Shown here one piece after another: positions 44,927 through 54,880 of a stretch of DNA of 64,000 nt. The first letter of the stretch is position 1, and each line of letters opens with the position of its first letter. A program made the position numbers and the translations under genes. The DNA is from Oscillospiraceae bacterium (lineage in GTDB: Bacteria > Bacillota > Clostridia > Oscillospirales > Ruminococcaceae): contig JAGAKZ010000031.1 of assembly GCA_017848115.1 (NCBI GenBank), positions 1 through 64,000 of the forward strand, in the 5' to 3' direction. Below the pieces are notes generated by a model. The model made no database searches. It had not been told where the DNA came from and saw only the letters and a list, made by a program, of their open reading frames with translations.

Positions 44927-45066
44927 TGATAATCACCTTTACCTTTCGGAGTAATTTTTATTAATTATAACATATTTCTAATTAAAATACAACTATTTTC
45001 TGTGCCTATAAAATAAATTTATTTTATAACGATCATTTAATGCAATATATAACACATACTACAACA

Positions 45067-45111
45067 ATAATCCTCCAAAAGCACTTTATAACACTTTTAG
45101 AGGATTATTAA
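45067..45111 (-). terminator. Terminator after the subtilase-like gene
   Basis: AATAATCCTC, AAAAG, loop, CTTTT, GAGGATTATT: a long near-perfect inverted repeat ten bases past the stop. Confidence 0.75.
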
Positions 45112-45120
45112 TTCAAAACA

Positions 45121-47253
45121 CTATTTAACAGGAACTATTGTCCATGTTTCATTTTTGTTTGCATTATACTCCGTATCCCATATTACATCAGCATAATTAG
45201 ATGTACTTGAATCTTTTACGGACAGCAAATATGTATAATTAGGGAAATGGAATCTGTATTCTTTATTCTCTCCCTCACCTACTTCATAGATATCAATTTT
45301 CATAGATGATGATGAAATAATAGCAGGACTATTTCCGTTGCTATATCCAATATACCCTGGTTTAACCGTAGACAGTGTCTTCAATGTATAACTATCGCCT
45401 GAACTCTGAATTCTCCATTTCTGATTAGCACCATAGTTTAAACCATGCTGAAGAAGTTTTCCAGTAGATTCATTCAAATCAAGATATCTACCACTGTTGG
45501 TATTCATTATATAATAATCTCCTGCCGGAATAATAGCTTTTTGTGATTTTTCTAAACTCCACTTTTGGTTAGTTATATTTTTGTTGTATTTGTTCCAGGA
45601 AACCTTATTTGAATTTCCTTCAAGTGCATACCAATCATCCCCGTATTTACTGATAATACAATATGTTCCATCTGAATTTTTAGATAAATACACATTATTC
45701 TCACTACCAAGAGCAACTGAAGATAAATCAGAACCAAATGTGATATGTTTGTTGTTATAAGAACATATAAGCTTACTATTTTCAAACTTAAAAATCTGAT
45801 TTTTTCCACCTTTAAATGTATGAGTAATTACATTTTTATAATCAGATGAAGCAGTTGCATCTAGATATGTATTAGTAGATATATTTCTTATAAAATATTC
45901 CCCACTTAAAGCTGTTACTGACGTTACCGCTTTATATGCATTTATTCGTCCGCTTGTTGACACCTTATTTTTCAAATTTGGCAATACATCCACATTATTT
46001 AAAAGCACTTCTTTTAATTCTGCACCTGTCAAATGTGGTGCAACTGACAATACAAGTGCTGCTACTCCCGCAACTAAAGGCGCTGCACTTGATGTTCCGC
46101 CACCAATACCATATGAATTCATATATTTTCCTGAAGGTGCAACTATATCTGCCGGCGCAGCTATATCAACAGTGCTTATTCCATAATTTGAATAACTATG
46201 TAATTTATCATTCTCATCAACAGCAGCAACTGAAATTACATTTTTCTTAAGTTTATTATTTTTAGCATACGACGCAGGATATGATGGGCTATTATCAATA
46301 TTTTTGTAATCATTTCCTGCTGAAATAACTATCAATCCATTATAGTTTTCTATAGCCTGAATAATCTGAGGTTCTTCAGCAGTCCATCCTGACAAGGATA
46401 TATTTAATATTTTTATATTATTAGCTTCCAACTTCTCTAATATTTTAGCAAAATTAGATTGTCCCGCTCCTGTTACTGAACAAATTTTAGCATTAGGTGC
46501 AACGCCACACCCACCTTTTCCATTATCCTTTGTAGCTGCTATAATACCTGCTGTCAGTGTTCCATGTCCCGCAACTTTATCATACGCTGTATCTGTTAGT
46601 TTTCCATTGCTGTCAAAATTAAACCCATGTTTTTCCGAACCACTAGATGATGGATTTACCCACATATTTGACTTTATATCTTCATGATCATACATTAATT
46701 TCTCATTATTAGCAACTACCACTCCATTTCCCGTGGTAATATCCCATGCATCAAATAATCCTATATTATTAAATGACTTAAAAGTTTGTACATATCCATT
46801 ATTGTAAATACACGGATCATTAGGCATATATTGAACTACTGGTTCAATAACGTATTCAGGACCTGCATAGTATATTTCTTTTTGATTTTTCAAAGCATTT
46901 ATAGCTTGTTCAACCGAACTTTTACTTGCTTCTTTCAAGTTAATTACTGCTATTGTTCTGAAATTTTTATTATCGCAACCTGGTGTTGATGATATTGTTT
47001 CTACACTTCTGTAATCAATACCATTAAAGTATTTTTCATCAACATCTTTTCCTGCAAAACTGTATTCTTTTTTTAGTATTACCACAACTTTACTATAATC
47101 AATCTCTCTGCCTTCGTACATCTCTGTACTTCCAAATGTAATAGCCTGTTCAATATTATTGTCTGTTTCCATAGCATTCACACATATTCCAGTCTGTAGA
47201 GAACTTAAAACAATTCCTCCTGCTAACATAGACGATAAAAACTTCTTTTTCAT
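45121..47253 (-). CDS. Secreted subtilisin-like (S8) protein with C-terminal ricin-type lectin region; catalytic Asp replaced
   Basis: 710 residues. Signal peptide 1-27 (cut near VNA-M), an inhibitor-like prodomain (about 45-140), an S8 domain (about 160-475) and a ricin-type beta-trefoil region (about 490-710) with NQKWSLE, NQKWRIQ and NETWTIV. In the S8 domain His230 (AGHGTLTAG), oxyanion Asn314 (SAGND) and Ser388 (GTSSAAP) are present, but the DTG/DSG motif is replaced by VANNEKLMYDH, with Asn183 where Asp is expected. Activity is therefore doubtful. ATG at 47253 follows GGAGG by six bases. Single gene; promoter at 47393-47421. Confidence 0.88.
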   Translation of the reverse strand: MKKKFLSSMLAGGIVLSSLQTGICVNAMETDNNIEQAITFGSTEMYEGREIDYSKVVVILKKEYSFAGKDVDEKYFNGIDYRSVETISSTPGCDNKNFRTIAVINLKEASKSSVEQAINALKNQKEIYYAGPEYVIEPVVQYMPNDPCIYNNGYVQTFKSFNNIGLFDAWDITTGNGVVVANNEKLMYDHEDIKSNMWVNPSSSGSEKHGFNFDSNGKLTDTAYDKVAGHGTLTAGIIAATKDNGKGGCGVAPNAKICSVTGAGQSNFAKILEKLEANNIKILNISLSGWTAEEPQIIQAIENYNGLIVISAGNDYKNIDNSPSYPASYAKNNKLKKNVISVAAVDENDKLHSYSNYGISTVDIAAPADIVAPSGKYMNSYGIGGGTSSAAPLVAGVAALVLSVAPHLTGAELKEVLLNNVDVLPNLKNKVSTSGRINAYKAVTSVTALSGEYFIRNISTNTYLDATASSDYKNVITHTFKGGKNQIFKFENSKLICSYNNKHITFGSDLSSVALGSENNVYLSKNSDGTYCIISKYGDDWYALEGNSNKVSWNKYNKNITNQKWSLEKSQKAIIPAGDYYIMNTNSGRYLDLNESTGKLLQHGLNYGANQKWRIQSSGDSYTLKTLSTVKPGYIGYSNGNSPAIISSSSMKIDIYEVGEGENKEYRFHFPNYTYLLSVKDSSTSNYADVIWDTEYNANKNETWTIVPVK

Positions 47254-47392
47254 ACTATTCCTCCGATTTTTCATAAACTTATAAACATTAAATATATGAA
47301 AACAACATATATGCAGATATTCCAAACAACAACATCTATTCGTTGAAACTGCATCTACAAATTTAAATTCCATATATCTTTGTTGTGATTGT

Positions 47393-47421
47393 ATATTAAC
47401 ATCTTTTTAAATAACATTCAA
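47393..47421 (-). promoter_or_regulatory. Promoter of the subtilase-like gene
   Basis: Minus strand TTGAAT, 17-base spacer, TAATAT, about 140 bases upstream of the start. The rest of the 47254-47600 gap holds only this promoter and the next terminator. Confidence 0.5.
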
Positions 47422-47513
47422 CACTTTATGAGTAAACAGATTGATTTCAGGAGTGAATAAAAATTAATTTATATTTAAACATTATTCTCTATTTGAAAAT
47501 AAAAAGCAGAGTA

Positions 47514-47556
47514 AAAAAATGTTTCTAAAACACAAATCAATTTCAGAAACATTTTT
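47514..47556 (-). terminator. Terminator at the end of the surface-glycan operon
   Basis: AAAAATGTTTCT, loop, AGAAACATTTTT, about 45 bases beyond the last gene of the operon on the minus strand. Confidence 0.8.
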
Positions 47557-47600
47557 ATATTAATAATATTTATAAATTGTGATATGATAAGCACTAATTA

Positions 47601-48551
47601 TCATTCTTCATCACCAAGATACTCTTCAACAATAAACTTAGGACGATGTTTAGTTTCAAGATATACTTTTCCGATATACTCACCTATAACACCTATGGCA
47701 AGAAGCTGTAATCCGCCTATCGCCCAGATAGAAAACATGGTCGAGGTCCAGCCGGCAACAGTCGCACCTGTAAGATGTCTGAAAAGAGAATACAGAAGCA
47801 TAAGAATACTTACTATAAATATAGCTACACCAAGAAAGCTTATCCACTTTATAGGTCGTGTAGACAGTGATGTTATACCTTCCCAGGCAAATGCAAGCAT
47901 CTTTTTGAGCGGATACTTCGACTCGCCTGCAAGTCTTTCTTTTCGTTCATAGTAAACATTGTCGCTCTTGTATCCTATCATAGGAACTATGCCTCTTAAA
48001 AACAGATTAACCTCATCAAATTCGGAAAGTCTGTCAAGCGCCCTGCTGCTCATTAGTCTGTAATCGGCGTGATTGTATACAACATCAGCGCCCATCGATC
48101 TCATTATTTTATAAAAGCTTTCAGCAGTAAATTTCTTGAAAAATGTATCTGTATCTCTTGCACTTCTGACTCCGTAAACAACGTCACAACCTTCTTTATA
48201 ACACTTTACCATATCATCTATGGCATTTATATCATCCTGAAGATCAGCGTCAAGTGAGATCGTCATATCACATCTGTCCTTAACGGTCATAAGACCTGCA
48301 AGAAGTGCATTCTGATGTCCTTTGTTCCTTGAAAGTTTTATTCCCTAATATATAGAGTTTCCGGCATGAAGTGAGGAAATAATATTCCATGTAGAGTCTT
48401 TTGAACCATCATCTACAAATACTATACGACTTTCATCGCTGATGATCTCTTCGCTTATCAAGGTATTTACCTTATCTTCAAGAAGTGATGCTGTACTCAG
48501 TAAAACTTCTTCTTCATTGTAGCACGGAACAACAAGATAGAGAACATTCAT
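47601..48551 (-). pseudogene. GT2 glycosyltransferase interrupted by an in-frame TAG
   Basis: Both halves lie in one frame. Residues 1-68 give LYLVVPCYNEEEVLL and IVFVDDGSKDSTW; the TAG at 48345-48347 follows NSIY; reading on gives GIKLSRNKGHQNALLAGL and ISLDADLQDDINAID, an intact metal site, then two C-terminal membrane helices. Without the stop it is a normal polyprenyl-phosphate GT of about 316 residues. An internal ATG at 48290 has no ribosome site and lacks the nucleotide-binding part. A single change such as AAG to TAG is enough to explain it. Last gene of the glycan operon. Confidence 0.85.
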
Positions 48552-48554
48552 ATA

Positions 48555-50324
48555 CTATGCACCTTCTTTAACTTGTTCACTGTTATCTTCTTTTGATTTT
48601 TTTGATGAACGCATTTTTGTAAATATGCCAAACCCGATAAGAGCTACTACTGAAACAATGCTTACTGTATATGAAACTATCTGCAAGGTTGTAAGCTGAT
48701 ATTCTACATAAATATTACCTTCAGGTTTTACTCCATCAAATTCTACTCTTACAAATCCCATATCTGACATTGAAGTACGATATTCATTTCCGCCTTCATC
48801 ATAAGCGACATAACCTTTGTACCAGATATATGGAACATCTGCATATTCATATGTTTTATCATCAACTATAAAAGCAAGATAAGTGTCTTCTTTCTGATAC
48901 TTTGCCTCTGTGCCGTCATTGAGAACCACTCTGTGAGCATTTTCTTTAACCTTATCGGTTATATTTTTTGCAGACCATGGCAACCATTCACCATAACCTA
49001 TGTTATATGTCCTGTTTACATCACTTGTATAGTAGTCATCATTATAAACTTCAGCATGACGTATACCTATTGTTTCAATGTGAACATTGATATTTATGAC
49101 CATCATTAATGTAAAAATAATAGTTGCGACTTCTGAAGACTTTATATTTTTTAGTATTATATATAAATATACAGCAACCGCTACTGAAAGCATAACTGTG
49201 ACTACAGCAAACATTCTCCATGCAAACTGTATAAAATCAAAAACATGAGCAAGTACGCCCCATGGCGCACTCTTGGTTGACAAAAATGCAAACAGAAGTC
49301 CTGTAAAAAGACACGCATCGGCAAACAAAACAAGATTTTTTTCGCATACCTTATTCTTCTTGCCTGTATCTTCATTGCTTAAAGCTTTTACTTGTATAAA
49401 AACTCTGGTTATGCAAAGAGCAAATATAAGTATTCCAAGTCCTGCCACATCATAACCTATACTTGTATCTCTGAATATACCAAAAAACTTTACCGAATTA
49501 TCTGAAGCTTTGCTTATAGGGTGCGATACAGTCAGTTCACATGAGTTCATAAGTTCAAGTAAAGGAATCCAGTAAAATGAGGTAACTACAAGAACACAAA
49601 GTGCTGTGATCACAAGTCTTATGATTTTTTTAGGTTCTTTTAAAAGCCTTTTTGCAAATATAAGCACTATTACCACACAAACAACAACAGCCAGCGCAGT
49701 TGAAAGTGTATGTGTAAGAAGCATTCCCACAAATCCAAATCCTATAATATATGGTTTCTTAAAATCACGGAAAATCAGATCATAAAGACCGTATATTATT
49801 ATTGGCCAGAATATAAATGCCTGAACTTCTCCAAGTGCAAATCGTGTATAGAGATTATCTATTCTATAAAACGAAGTAGTGAAAATAACAGTAGCTATCG
49901 TAGCAGCAACAGGGTTTTCAGACATTCTGTATATGCAATAGAACATCGAAAACATACAGCATGCATTACAGAAAATCAAAAATACAGCCATACTTGTTCC
50001 TATTCCCACACCCATAAGTCTGAGAACAGCAGGGATATACAAAAACACATCAGGATAAGCAAGAGAACTTGCATAACCTAAACCATCATAAAAAAGATAA
50101 TCTATTCCGCCTGAAACTATCTCGCCCGAACGCAGTCTGTCTGCAAGTGCTTCCATACGCAGATAATGATAACTTGCATCATGACCTACCAAAGGATTTT
50201 TTGTTGGGAAAACACCGGACGAAACGACATAAAAAGCTATTAGAAGACAAAATATGCACACCACCCACAATAAATTTCTGCTACCCGATATCTTTTTTAA
50301 TTTTCCAAATTTTTGATTATCCAT
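48555..50324 (-). CDS. Polytopic GT-C-like membrane protein
   Basis: 589 residues, about 11-12 membrane helices with a short cytoplasmic tail at each end. An early extracellular loop has PLVGHDASYHYLRMEALADRL with acidic and His residues near the membrane, as in GT-C lipid-linked sugar transferases and YfhO-type proteins; a soluble C-terminal part (about 430-560) contains beta-strand-rich sequence. Likely moves sugars from polyprenyl-phosphate carriers on the outer face. It overlaps the upstream GT2 stop by eight bases and ends three bases before the broken GT2. Confidence 0.7.
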   Translation of the reverse strand: MDNQKFGKLKKISGSRNLLWVVCIFCLLIAFYVVSSGVFPTKNPLVGHDASYHYLRMEALADRLRSGEIVSGGIDYLFYDGLGYASSLAYPDVFLYIPAVLRLMGVGIGTSMAVFLIFCNACCMFSMFYCIYRMSENPVAATIATVIFTTSFYRIDNLYTRFALGEVQAFIFWPIIIYGLYDLIFRDFKKPYIIGFGFVGMLLTHTLSTALAVVVCVVIVLIFAKRLLKEPKKIIRLVITALCVLVVTSFYWIPLLELMNSCELTVSHPISKASDNSVKFFGIFRDTSIGYDVAGLGILIFALCITRVFIQVKALSNEDTGKKNKVCEKNLVLFADACLFTGLLFAFLSTKSAPWGVLAHVFDFIQFAWRMFAVVTVMLSVAVAVYLYIILKNIKSSEVATIIFTLMMVININVHIETIGIRHAEVYNDDYYTSDVNRTYNIGYGEWLPWSAKNITDKVKENAHRVVLNDGTEAKYQKEDTYLAFIVDDKTYEYADVPYIWYKGYVAYDEGGNEYRTSMSDMGFVRVEFDGVKPEGNIYVEYQLTTLQIVSYTVSIVSVVALIGFGIFTKMRSSKKSKEDNSEQVKEGA

Positions 50325-51279
50325 TTTTTCTGTCTCCGCATCTGTGAATTTTCTTTGCTATATACTGTGGTCTTTTTTTGGTTTCAGTATATGTCTTTGA
50401 AAGATAGATCCCTATTATTCCGTTACAGAAAAGCTGTATTCCTGCGATAAAGCACATTATACACACCATAGACGGCCAGCCTGCAACCTTATCACCAAAA
50501 CAGAGTGCACGTACAAAGACAAAGCAAACACCTATAAATGCTATCAGACAGAAAACGATACCTATAACAGATGCTATGGCAAGCGGTGCTGTTGAAAATG
50601 CCACAAAACCATCTATAGCATAGAGGAGCAGTCCCCAGAACGACCATTTTGTCGTTCCACTTACTCGTTCCCTGTTTTCAAACTCAAGCCACTTTGTATT
50701 GAAGCCTACCCATGAAAAAATACCTTTTGAAAATCTGTTGCATTCTTTAAGAGATACTATAGCATCAACCATCTGCCTTGTCATCATGCGGAAATCTCTC
50801 GCACCGTCAACTATTTCGGTTTTCGATATTTTTCCCATTATCTTATAAAAACACTTTGCAAAAGCAGATCTTATCTTTGGCTCTCCTGTTCGTGTAAATC
50901 TTCTTGAAGCTACACAGTCATACTCATCATCATTTTTCAGTGTAGTGTACATTTCTTCAATAAGTTCAGGTGGGTCCTGCAGATCGGCATCTATTATGAC
51001 AGTAAAATCACCGTCCGAATTTTCCAGCCCTGCAAGCATTGCCGCTTCCTTACCGAAATTTCTTGAAAAAGTGATGTAACTTACACGTGGATTTTCCTGA
51101 GCATATTTTTCAAGAACTTTAAGAGTCTTGTCCTTTGAGCCGTCATCTACAAAGAGATATTCCATAGACACGCCATAACTCTCTCTCATCTTTTCATAAA
51201 CACGATCTGCCTCTTTTATAAAATGTGGTATTGTTTCTTCTTCATTATAACAAGGAACTATGATAGTAATCTTATCCAT
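50317..51279 (-). CDS. Polyprenyl-phosphate glycosyltransferase, GT2 (GtrB-like)
   Basis: 320 residues: ITIIVPCYNEEETIP, LFVDDGSKDKTL, RNFGKEAAMLAGL, VIIDADLQDPPE and RDFRMMTRQMVD, with two C-terminal membrane helices. Near-twin of the enzyme at 33076-34044. Its place between two large membrane proteins fits a three-component system: GT2 charges undecaprenyl phosphate with a sugar, and a GT-C-like protein transfers it outside. Confidence 0.9.
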   Translation of the reverse strand: MDKITIIVPCYNEEETIPHFIKEADRVYEKMRESYGVSMEYLFVDDGSKDKTLKVLEKYAQENPRVSYITFSRNFGKEAAMLAGLENSDGDFTVIIDADLQDPPELIEEMYTTLKNDDEYDCVASRRFTRTGEPKIRSAFAKCFYKIMGKISKTEIVDGARDFRMMTRQMVDAIVSLKECNRFSKGIFSWVGFNTKWLEFENRERVSGTTKWSFWGLLLYAIDGFVAFSTAPLAIASVIGIVFCLIAFIGVCFVFVRALCFGDKVAGWPSMVCIMCFIAGIQLFCNGIIGIYLSKTYTETKKRPQYIAKKIHRCGDRKNG

Positions 51280-51354
51280 TGTAAAAATCTCTCCTGTTTT
51301 AATATTACTTTTCCTGCATCATTTTTCAAACATACAAATAACACTTTTCACATA

Positions 51355-53415
51355 TCATTCTTTAAACTCGTAGTCAGGGCTAACATAGATCTGCACCTGT
51401 CCCTCTGCTTCGCAGTATAACCAGTAACCATCACTAATAAGTTTTTCAATCTTGACAGATTTCCAATCATCCATATAGTCAGTCTGAATAACAACAAAAT
51501 CTGTATTGTTTTCAGAATCAGCTGTATCTATCATATATATTTCTTTTCTCTGCGCAAGCTGAGGAACAAGCCATGTAGTTGCCTGTACAGAAGCATCTTC
51601 AGGAACCGTATCGAGATAAGCTTTGATTGTATCATACTTTTCAGTATTGTCAAGATACCTTTCGATCTTATATATCTTGTCACTTGCATAACCAAATGAT
51701 ACAAGAAATGATGCAACAGCCATAGCAGGTACAACTTTTCTGAAAGTCTCACAACTCATATCATTTGAATTTATAACAACAACATATAACAGACAAGCTG
51801 TTGTTCCGAGTACATACTGATAACCTATATTAAATGCATATCCGTAACCTGTTGCAAGGTTCATGATAAGGAAAGGAACAGTGATGAGAAGTCTTGATGA
51901 TTTTTTTGTTATAAACGGCACAAAAAGCATTGGTGTCAGCATTGTTATCATAAACACAAACTTTTCTTCGGTAAAAAGCTGTGTTATGAAGTATGCAGGA
52001 TTTGTAAGCACTGTCTTAATTACCTCTCCAAATCCTTTTGAATGATCCTGCATAAGATTTCCGAATGTTCTGCTTGTCATTACACCTTCGCCGTACTTGC
52101 CCATAAGACCTGTTACCACTGCAAAATATGCAACGCTTACAGCAAATACTATAAATCCATGACGTTTATTTCTTCCGCTAAGGAGCATATACATACCTAT
52201 GCACATAAGATACAGTCCCGCATCTTCCTTAACCGAAAGAACAAGCACCATAAATACGTACATAAGTACCTTTTTATCCTTTTCAAATGCATATAAGAAC
52301 CATAAAAGCAACGGCGGTAAAAATGCATTTTCATGAAAGTCATAATAACACGGACAAATAAGTGATACAGAGAAAATATACATTATACCAAACAAAAATG
52401 TCGGTATCTTTGAAAATCCATACTTTCTGCATATAAGACAAAGCGGAATAACACCGCTCATAATAAGCACTGCCTGAGCAATAAGAAGTGTTTCAGCATG
52501 CGGGAACAGTGCATAAACAGGGTACAACAGATAGTATGCAGGTGAACAGTGTACTGCAAAATGAGAAAGAAATTTATTTCTTTCACAGGTAGTCACAAGA
52601 CTGAATTCTTCACGCATCGAATGATACATCTGAATAAATATACCCATATCAAAAGTTGAAGTACCAAATGAACGATATGCACATATGGTAGTAACAGATA
52701 TATACGTAATCATGCCAACTGTAAGCACTGCGAGCAATACTGTATAAAAATGTTTCGGCAATCTTTTAAGCAACATAAAATCAGTATGTTTTGTAAATGA
52801 ATTTACCAGTGCTACGCAAACAATTGTTATTGCAATAATAAGATAAAAATCCACACATCTCCATAAAGCAGTAATACCGAACAAAAGCAGACCGCCTATA
52901 AAAATATAACTGTCATAGTTTATTTTTCTGAGTCTGACTACAAGTTCTTTAAGAAGAGTAAGTACTACAAATATTCCTCCGACAATAAGTACCATCTTAC
53001 CAATACTTACACTTTCACTGTACTCTTTCCACTTATGAGAGAAATTGATCTTATCGTCAAGCGAATTGTTTTTCCATGTAACAAATGAAATAAAGATAAG
53101 AAAAAGTCCTATAAATCTCTGCATTACATTGTTGCGCTCAAAAAATCCGCCAAAATAATTATATACATCATTTATACGATCTCTGAATGATTTAGGAGGA
53201 ACTACTTCCGTTGTAGTCTCGGTATCAGATTGATCTTCAACTATTTCTGCCGATTGTTCTTCACTTGTTTCTTCTGATAGATTTTCTACTTTTTGAGCAG
53301 ATTCTTCAGACTCCGTCGGTATTTTGTTCTCCTCAGAAATTTCCGCACTACTGTCAGTCTGTTTACTTTCTATCTGAGAATTGTTATCTTCTGAAACTTT
53401 TTTTTGTTTTTTCAT
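51355..53415 (-). CDS. DUF2079 polytopic membrane protein (GT-C-like) with acidic N-terminal extension
   Basis: 686 residues. Residues 1-85 are a Ser/Glu-rich, probably disordered cytoplasmic tail. About 12 membrane helices follow, with DUF2079 features: STFDMGIFIQMYHSM (conserved FD near the first loop), NKFLSHFAVHCSPAYYLLYPVY and CYYDFHENAFLPPLLLW. The C-terminal 120 residues are soluble. Probable lipid-linked sugar transferase acting on the outer face. First gene of the glycan operon, preceded by the promoter at 53474-53502. Confidence 0.8.
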   Translation of the reverse strand: MKKQKKVSEDNNSQIESKQTDSSAEISEENKIPTESEESAQKVENLSEETSEEQSAEIVEDQSDTETTTEVVPPKSFRDRINDVYNYFGGFFERNNVMQRFIGLFLIFISFVTWKNNSLDDKINFSHKWKEYSESVSIGKMVLIVGGIFVVLTLLKELVVRLRKINYDSYIFIGGLLLFGITALWRCVDFYLIIAITIVCVALVNSFTKHTDFMLLKRLPKHFYTVLLAVLTVGMITYISVTTICAYRSFGTSTFDMGIFIQMYHSMREEFSLVTTCERNKFLSHFAVHCSPAYYLLYPVYALFPHAETLLIAQAVLIMSGVIPLCLICRKYGFSKIPTFLFGIMYIFSVSLICPCYYDFHENAFLPPLLLWFLYAFEKDKKVLMYVFMVLVLSVKEDAGLYLMCIGMYMLLSGRNKRHGFIVFAVSVAYFAVVTGLMGKYGEGVMTSRTFGNLMQDHSKGFGEVIKTVLTNPAYFITQLFTEEKFVFMITMLTPMLFVPFITKKSSRLLITVPFLIMNLATGYGYAFNIGYQYVLGTTACLLYVVVINSNDMSCETFRKVVPAMAVASFLVSFGYASDKIYKIERYLDNTEKYDTIKAYLDTVPEDASVQATTWLVPQLAQRKEIYMIDTADSENNTDFVVIQTDYMDDWKSVKIEKLISDGYWLYCEAEGQVQIYVSPDYEFKE

Positions 53416-53473
53416 AAACTACCACCTATTCTCATTAATTTCCCTGCATCATAAAAAAACATACATACATTTA

Positions 53474-53502
53474 ATTATAACATATAATTTCGGCTATTAC
53501 AA
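53474..53502 (-). promoter_or_regulatory. Promoter of the surface-glycan operon
   Basis: Minus strand TTGTAA, 17-base spacer, TATAAT, about 60 bases upstream of the DUF2079 gene. Confidence 0.6.
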
Positions 53503-53729
53503 TATATTTTAACCAAATTCTAATGTTATGGTATTATGTATCCCACACATATTCAGATATATTTTTTCTTTATTTTTTTGTAAAATTATATCTGAAACAT
53601 TCTTCCCCGAATATAACACTTCCCAACACATTAAAAAGCTACAAAAAATTTTAAAAAATTTTTCTCTACTCTGTTTATTCGTATCAACTCCACAAAATGT
53701 GACACTTAATAAAAAATATTTTTTTCATA

Positions 53730-53758
53730 TTGACTATTTTCGCTTTCTGAATTATTAT
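53730..53758 (+). promoter_or_regulatory. Promoter of the propeller/alpha-galactosidase genes
   Basis: TTGACT, 17-base spacer, TATTAT, about 38 bases upstream of the ATG at 53797. The remainder of the divergent 53416-53796 gap is AT-rich and shows no other feature. Confidence 0.7.
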
Positions 53759-53796
53759 AGTAGTATAAAAAATTTATGATAAAGGGGGATTTTTTT

Positions 53797-54864
53797 ATGA
53801 ATGCAGTACTTGCACCATTTTTTACAGCACTTTCCCTGTTTTCCTCCCAACTCTCAGCCACTGACAGTCTGCCTGACGGCTTTCTTATGTACCATTCGTA
53901 CTCGTCATACGAAGCCCGTGACAGCAGGCTCTATGTGTACAATACAGGGAACGGCGAAAAAATCTGTATAAACGACTGCGTTGAAAACATCTATAATCTC
54001 ATGAACGGTGACTTCGGTTCCTCACCTTATGACATTGTTTTTATGGGAATGACCGCAAATAATGAAAATGCGGGCTGGGACATATTTCGCTTCAATATCA
54101 TAACAAAAGAGCTTATAAACCTCACAAACCAGAGTGATCTGCGTGAAGAAGACGTAAAATTTTCACCATCAGGAAACAGCGTTGTTTTCAAAAGAGGAAA
54201 ATGGAATCATCAGTATGACACCATGCAGTATGATATACATATATTAGACTTAAAAAGCGGTCAGATTTCTCAGATAACAGATGATATCCCGGAAGATTCC
54301 ATGCCGTATTTTTCTGATGACGGCAACAAACTGTACTATATGAAAGGAACAGGAAAAGGAGCAGGGATATACAGTTATGATATTTCTTCAAAAAAAGAAA
54401 CACCGATATATATTGACGAAACTGTCATGTCGTACTACCCTGTAGTATACAAAAATTTTCTCTTTTTTACCCGTCATGTATCAGAGGAAAATATGAACGA
54501 CTGCATATACCGCATAGATACAGATACTATGAAAGCAGATATTATGGATTTTTGTACACCCGATACAAATTTTTCAGACCCTGCACCGATAGATGAAAAC
54601 AACATTATATACAGTTCTACTGCAAACGGCTCATACGACCTTTTTGTAAGACAGGATAATACCGTATCAGAACTAAGTATGTTAAATACACCTTTTCACG
54701 AGCTTGGAGCGGTATTTTACAACGGACGTACCACACTTATAGAAAACTTTACTTCCATGATGCTTGCAAAAACAGATGACACTAAAGAATACTATGATAT
54801 AAATTCAGACGGAATAATCAATATATCTGATTATTGCCTTATGAAAAATTATATATACTACTGA
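53797..54864 (+). CDS. TolB-like beta-propeller protein ending in a single dockerin-type calcium repeat
   Basis: 355 residues. A weak signal peptide (about 1-27, cut near LSA-T) is followed by a TolB/PD40-like six-bladed propeller: EEDVKFSPSGNSVVFKRG, SMPYFSDDGNKLYYMKG and similar blade motifs. The last 20 residues, DINSDGIINISDYCLMKNYI, form one dockerin-like F-hand with Asp, Asn, Asp and Asp at calcium positions; the usual second copy is missing. ATG at 53797 follows AAAGGGGGA. The next gene, alpha-galactosidase, starts 16 bases on. Confidence 0.72.
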   Translation: MNAVLAPFFTALSLFSSQLSATDSLPDGFLMYHSYSSYEARDSRLYVYNTGNGEKICINDCVENIYNLMNGDFGSSPYDIVFMGMTANNENAGWDIFRFNIITKELINLTNQSDLREEDVKFSPSGNSVVFKRGKWNHQYDTMQYDIHILDLKSGQISQITDDIPEDSMPYFSDDGNKLYYMKGTGKGAGIYSYDISSKKETPIYIDETVMSYYPVVYKNFLFFTRHVSEENMNDCIYRIDTDTMKADIMDFCTPDTNFSDPAPIDENNIIYSSTANGSYDLFVRQDNTVSELSMLNTPFHELGAVFYNGRTTLIENFTSMMLAKTDDTKEYYDINSDGIINISDYCLMKNYIYY

Positions 54865-54880
54865 AAGAAGGATTGTAAAA

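Noticed and set aside
48345-48551. A separate 68-aa protein and a separate 229-aa glycosyltransferase
   Set aside because: The two are in the same frame on either side of one TAG and together make one normal GT2; annotated as one broken gene.
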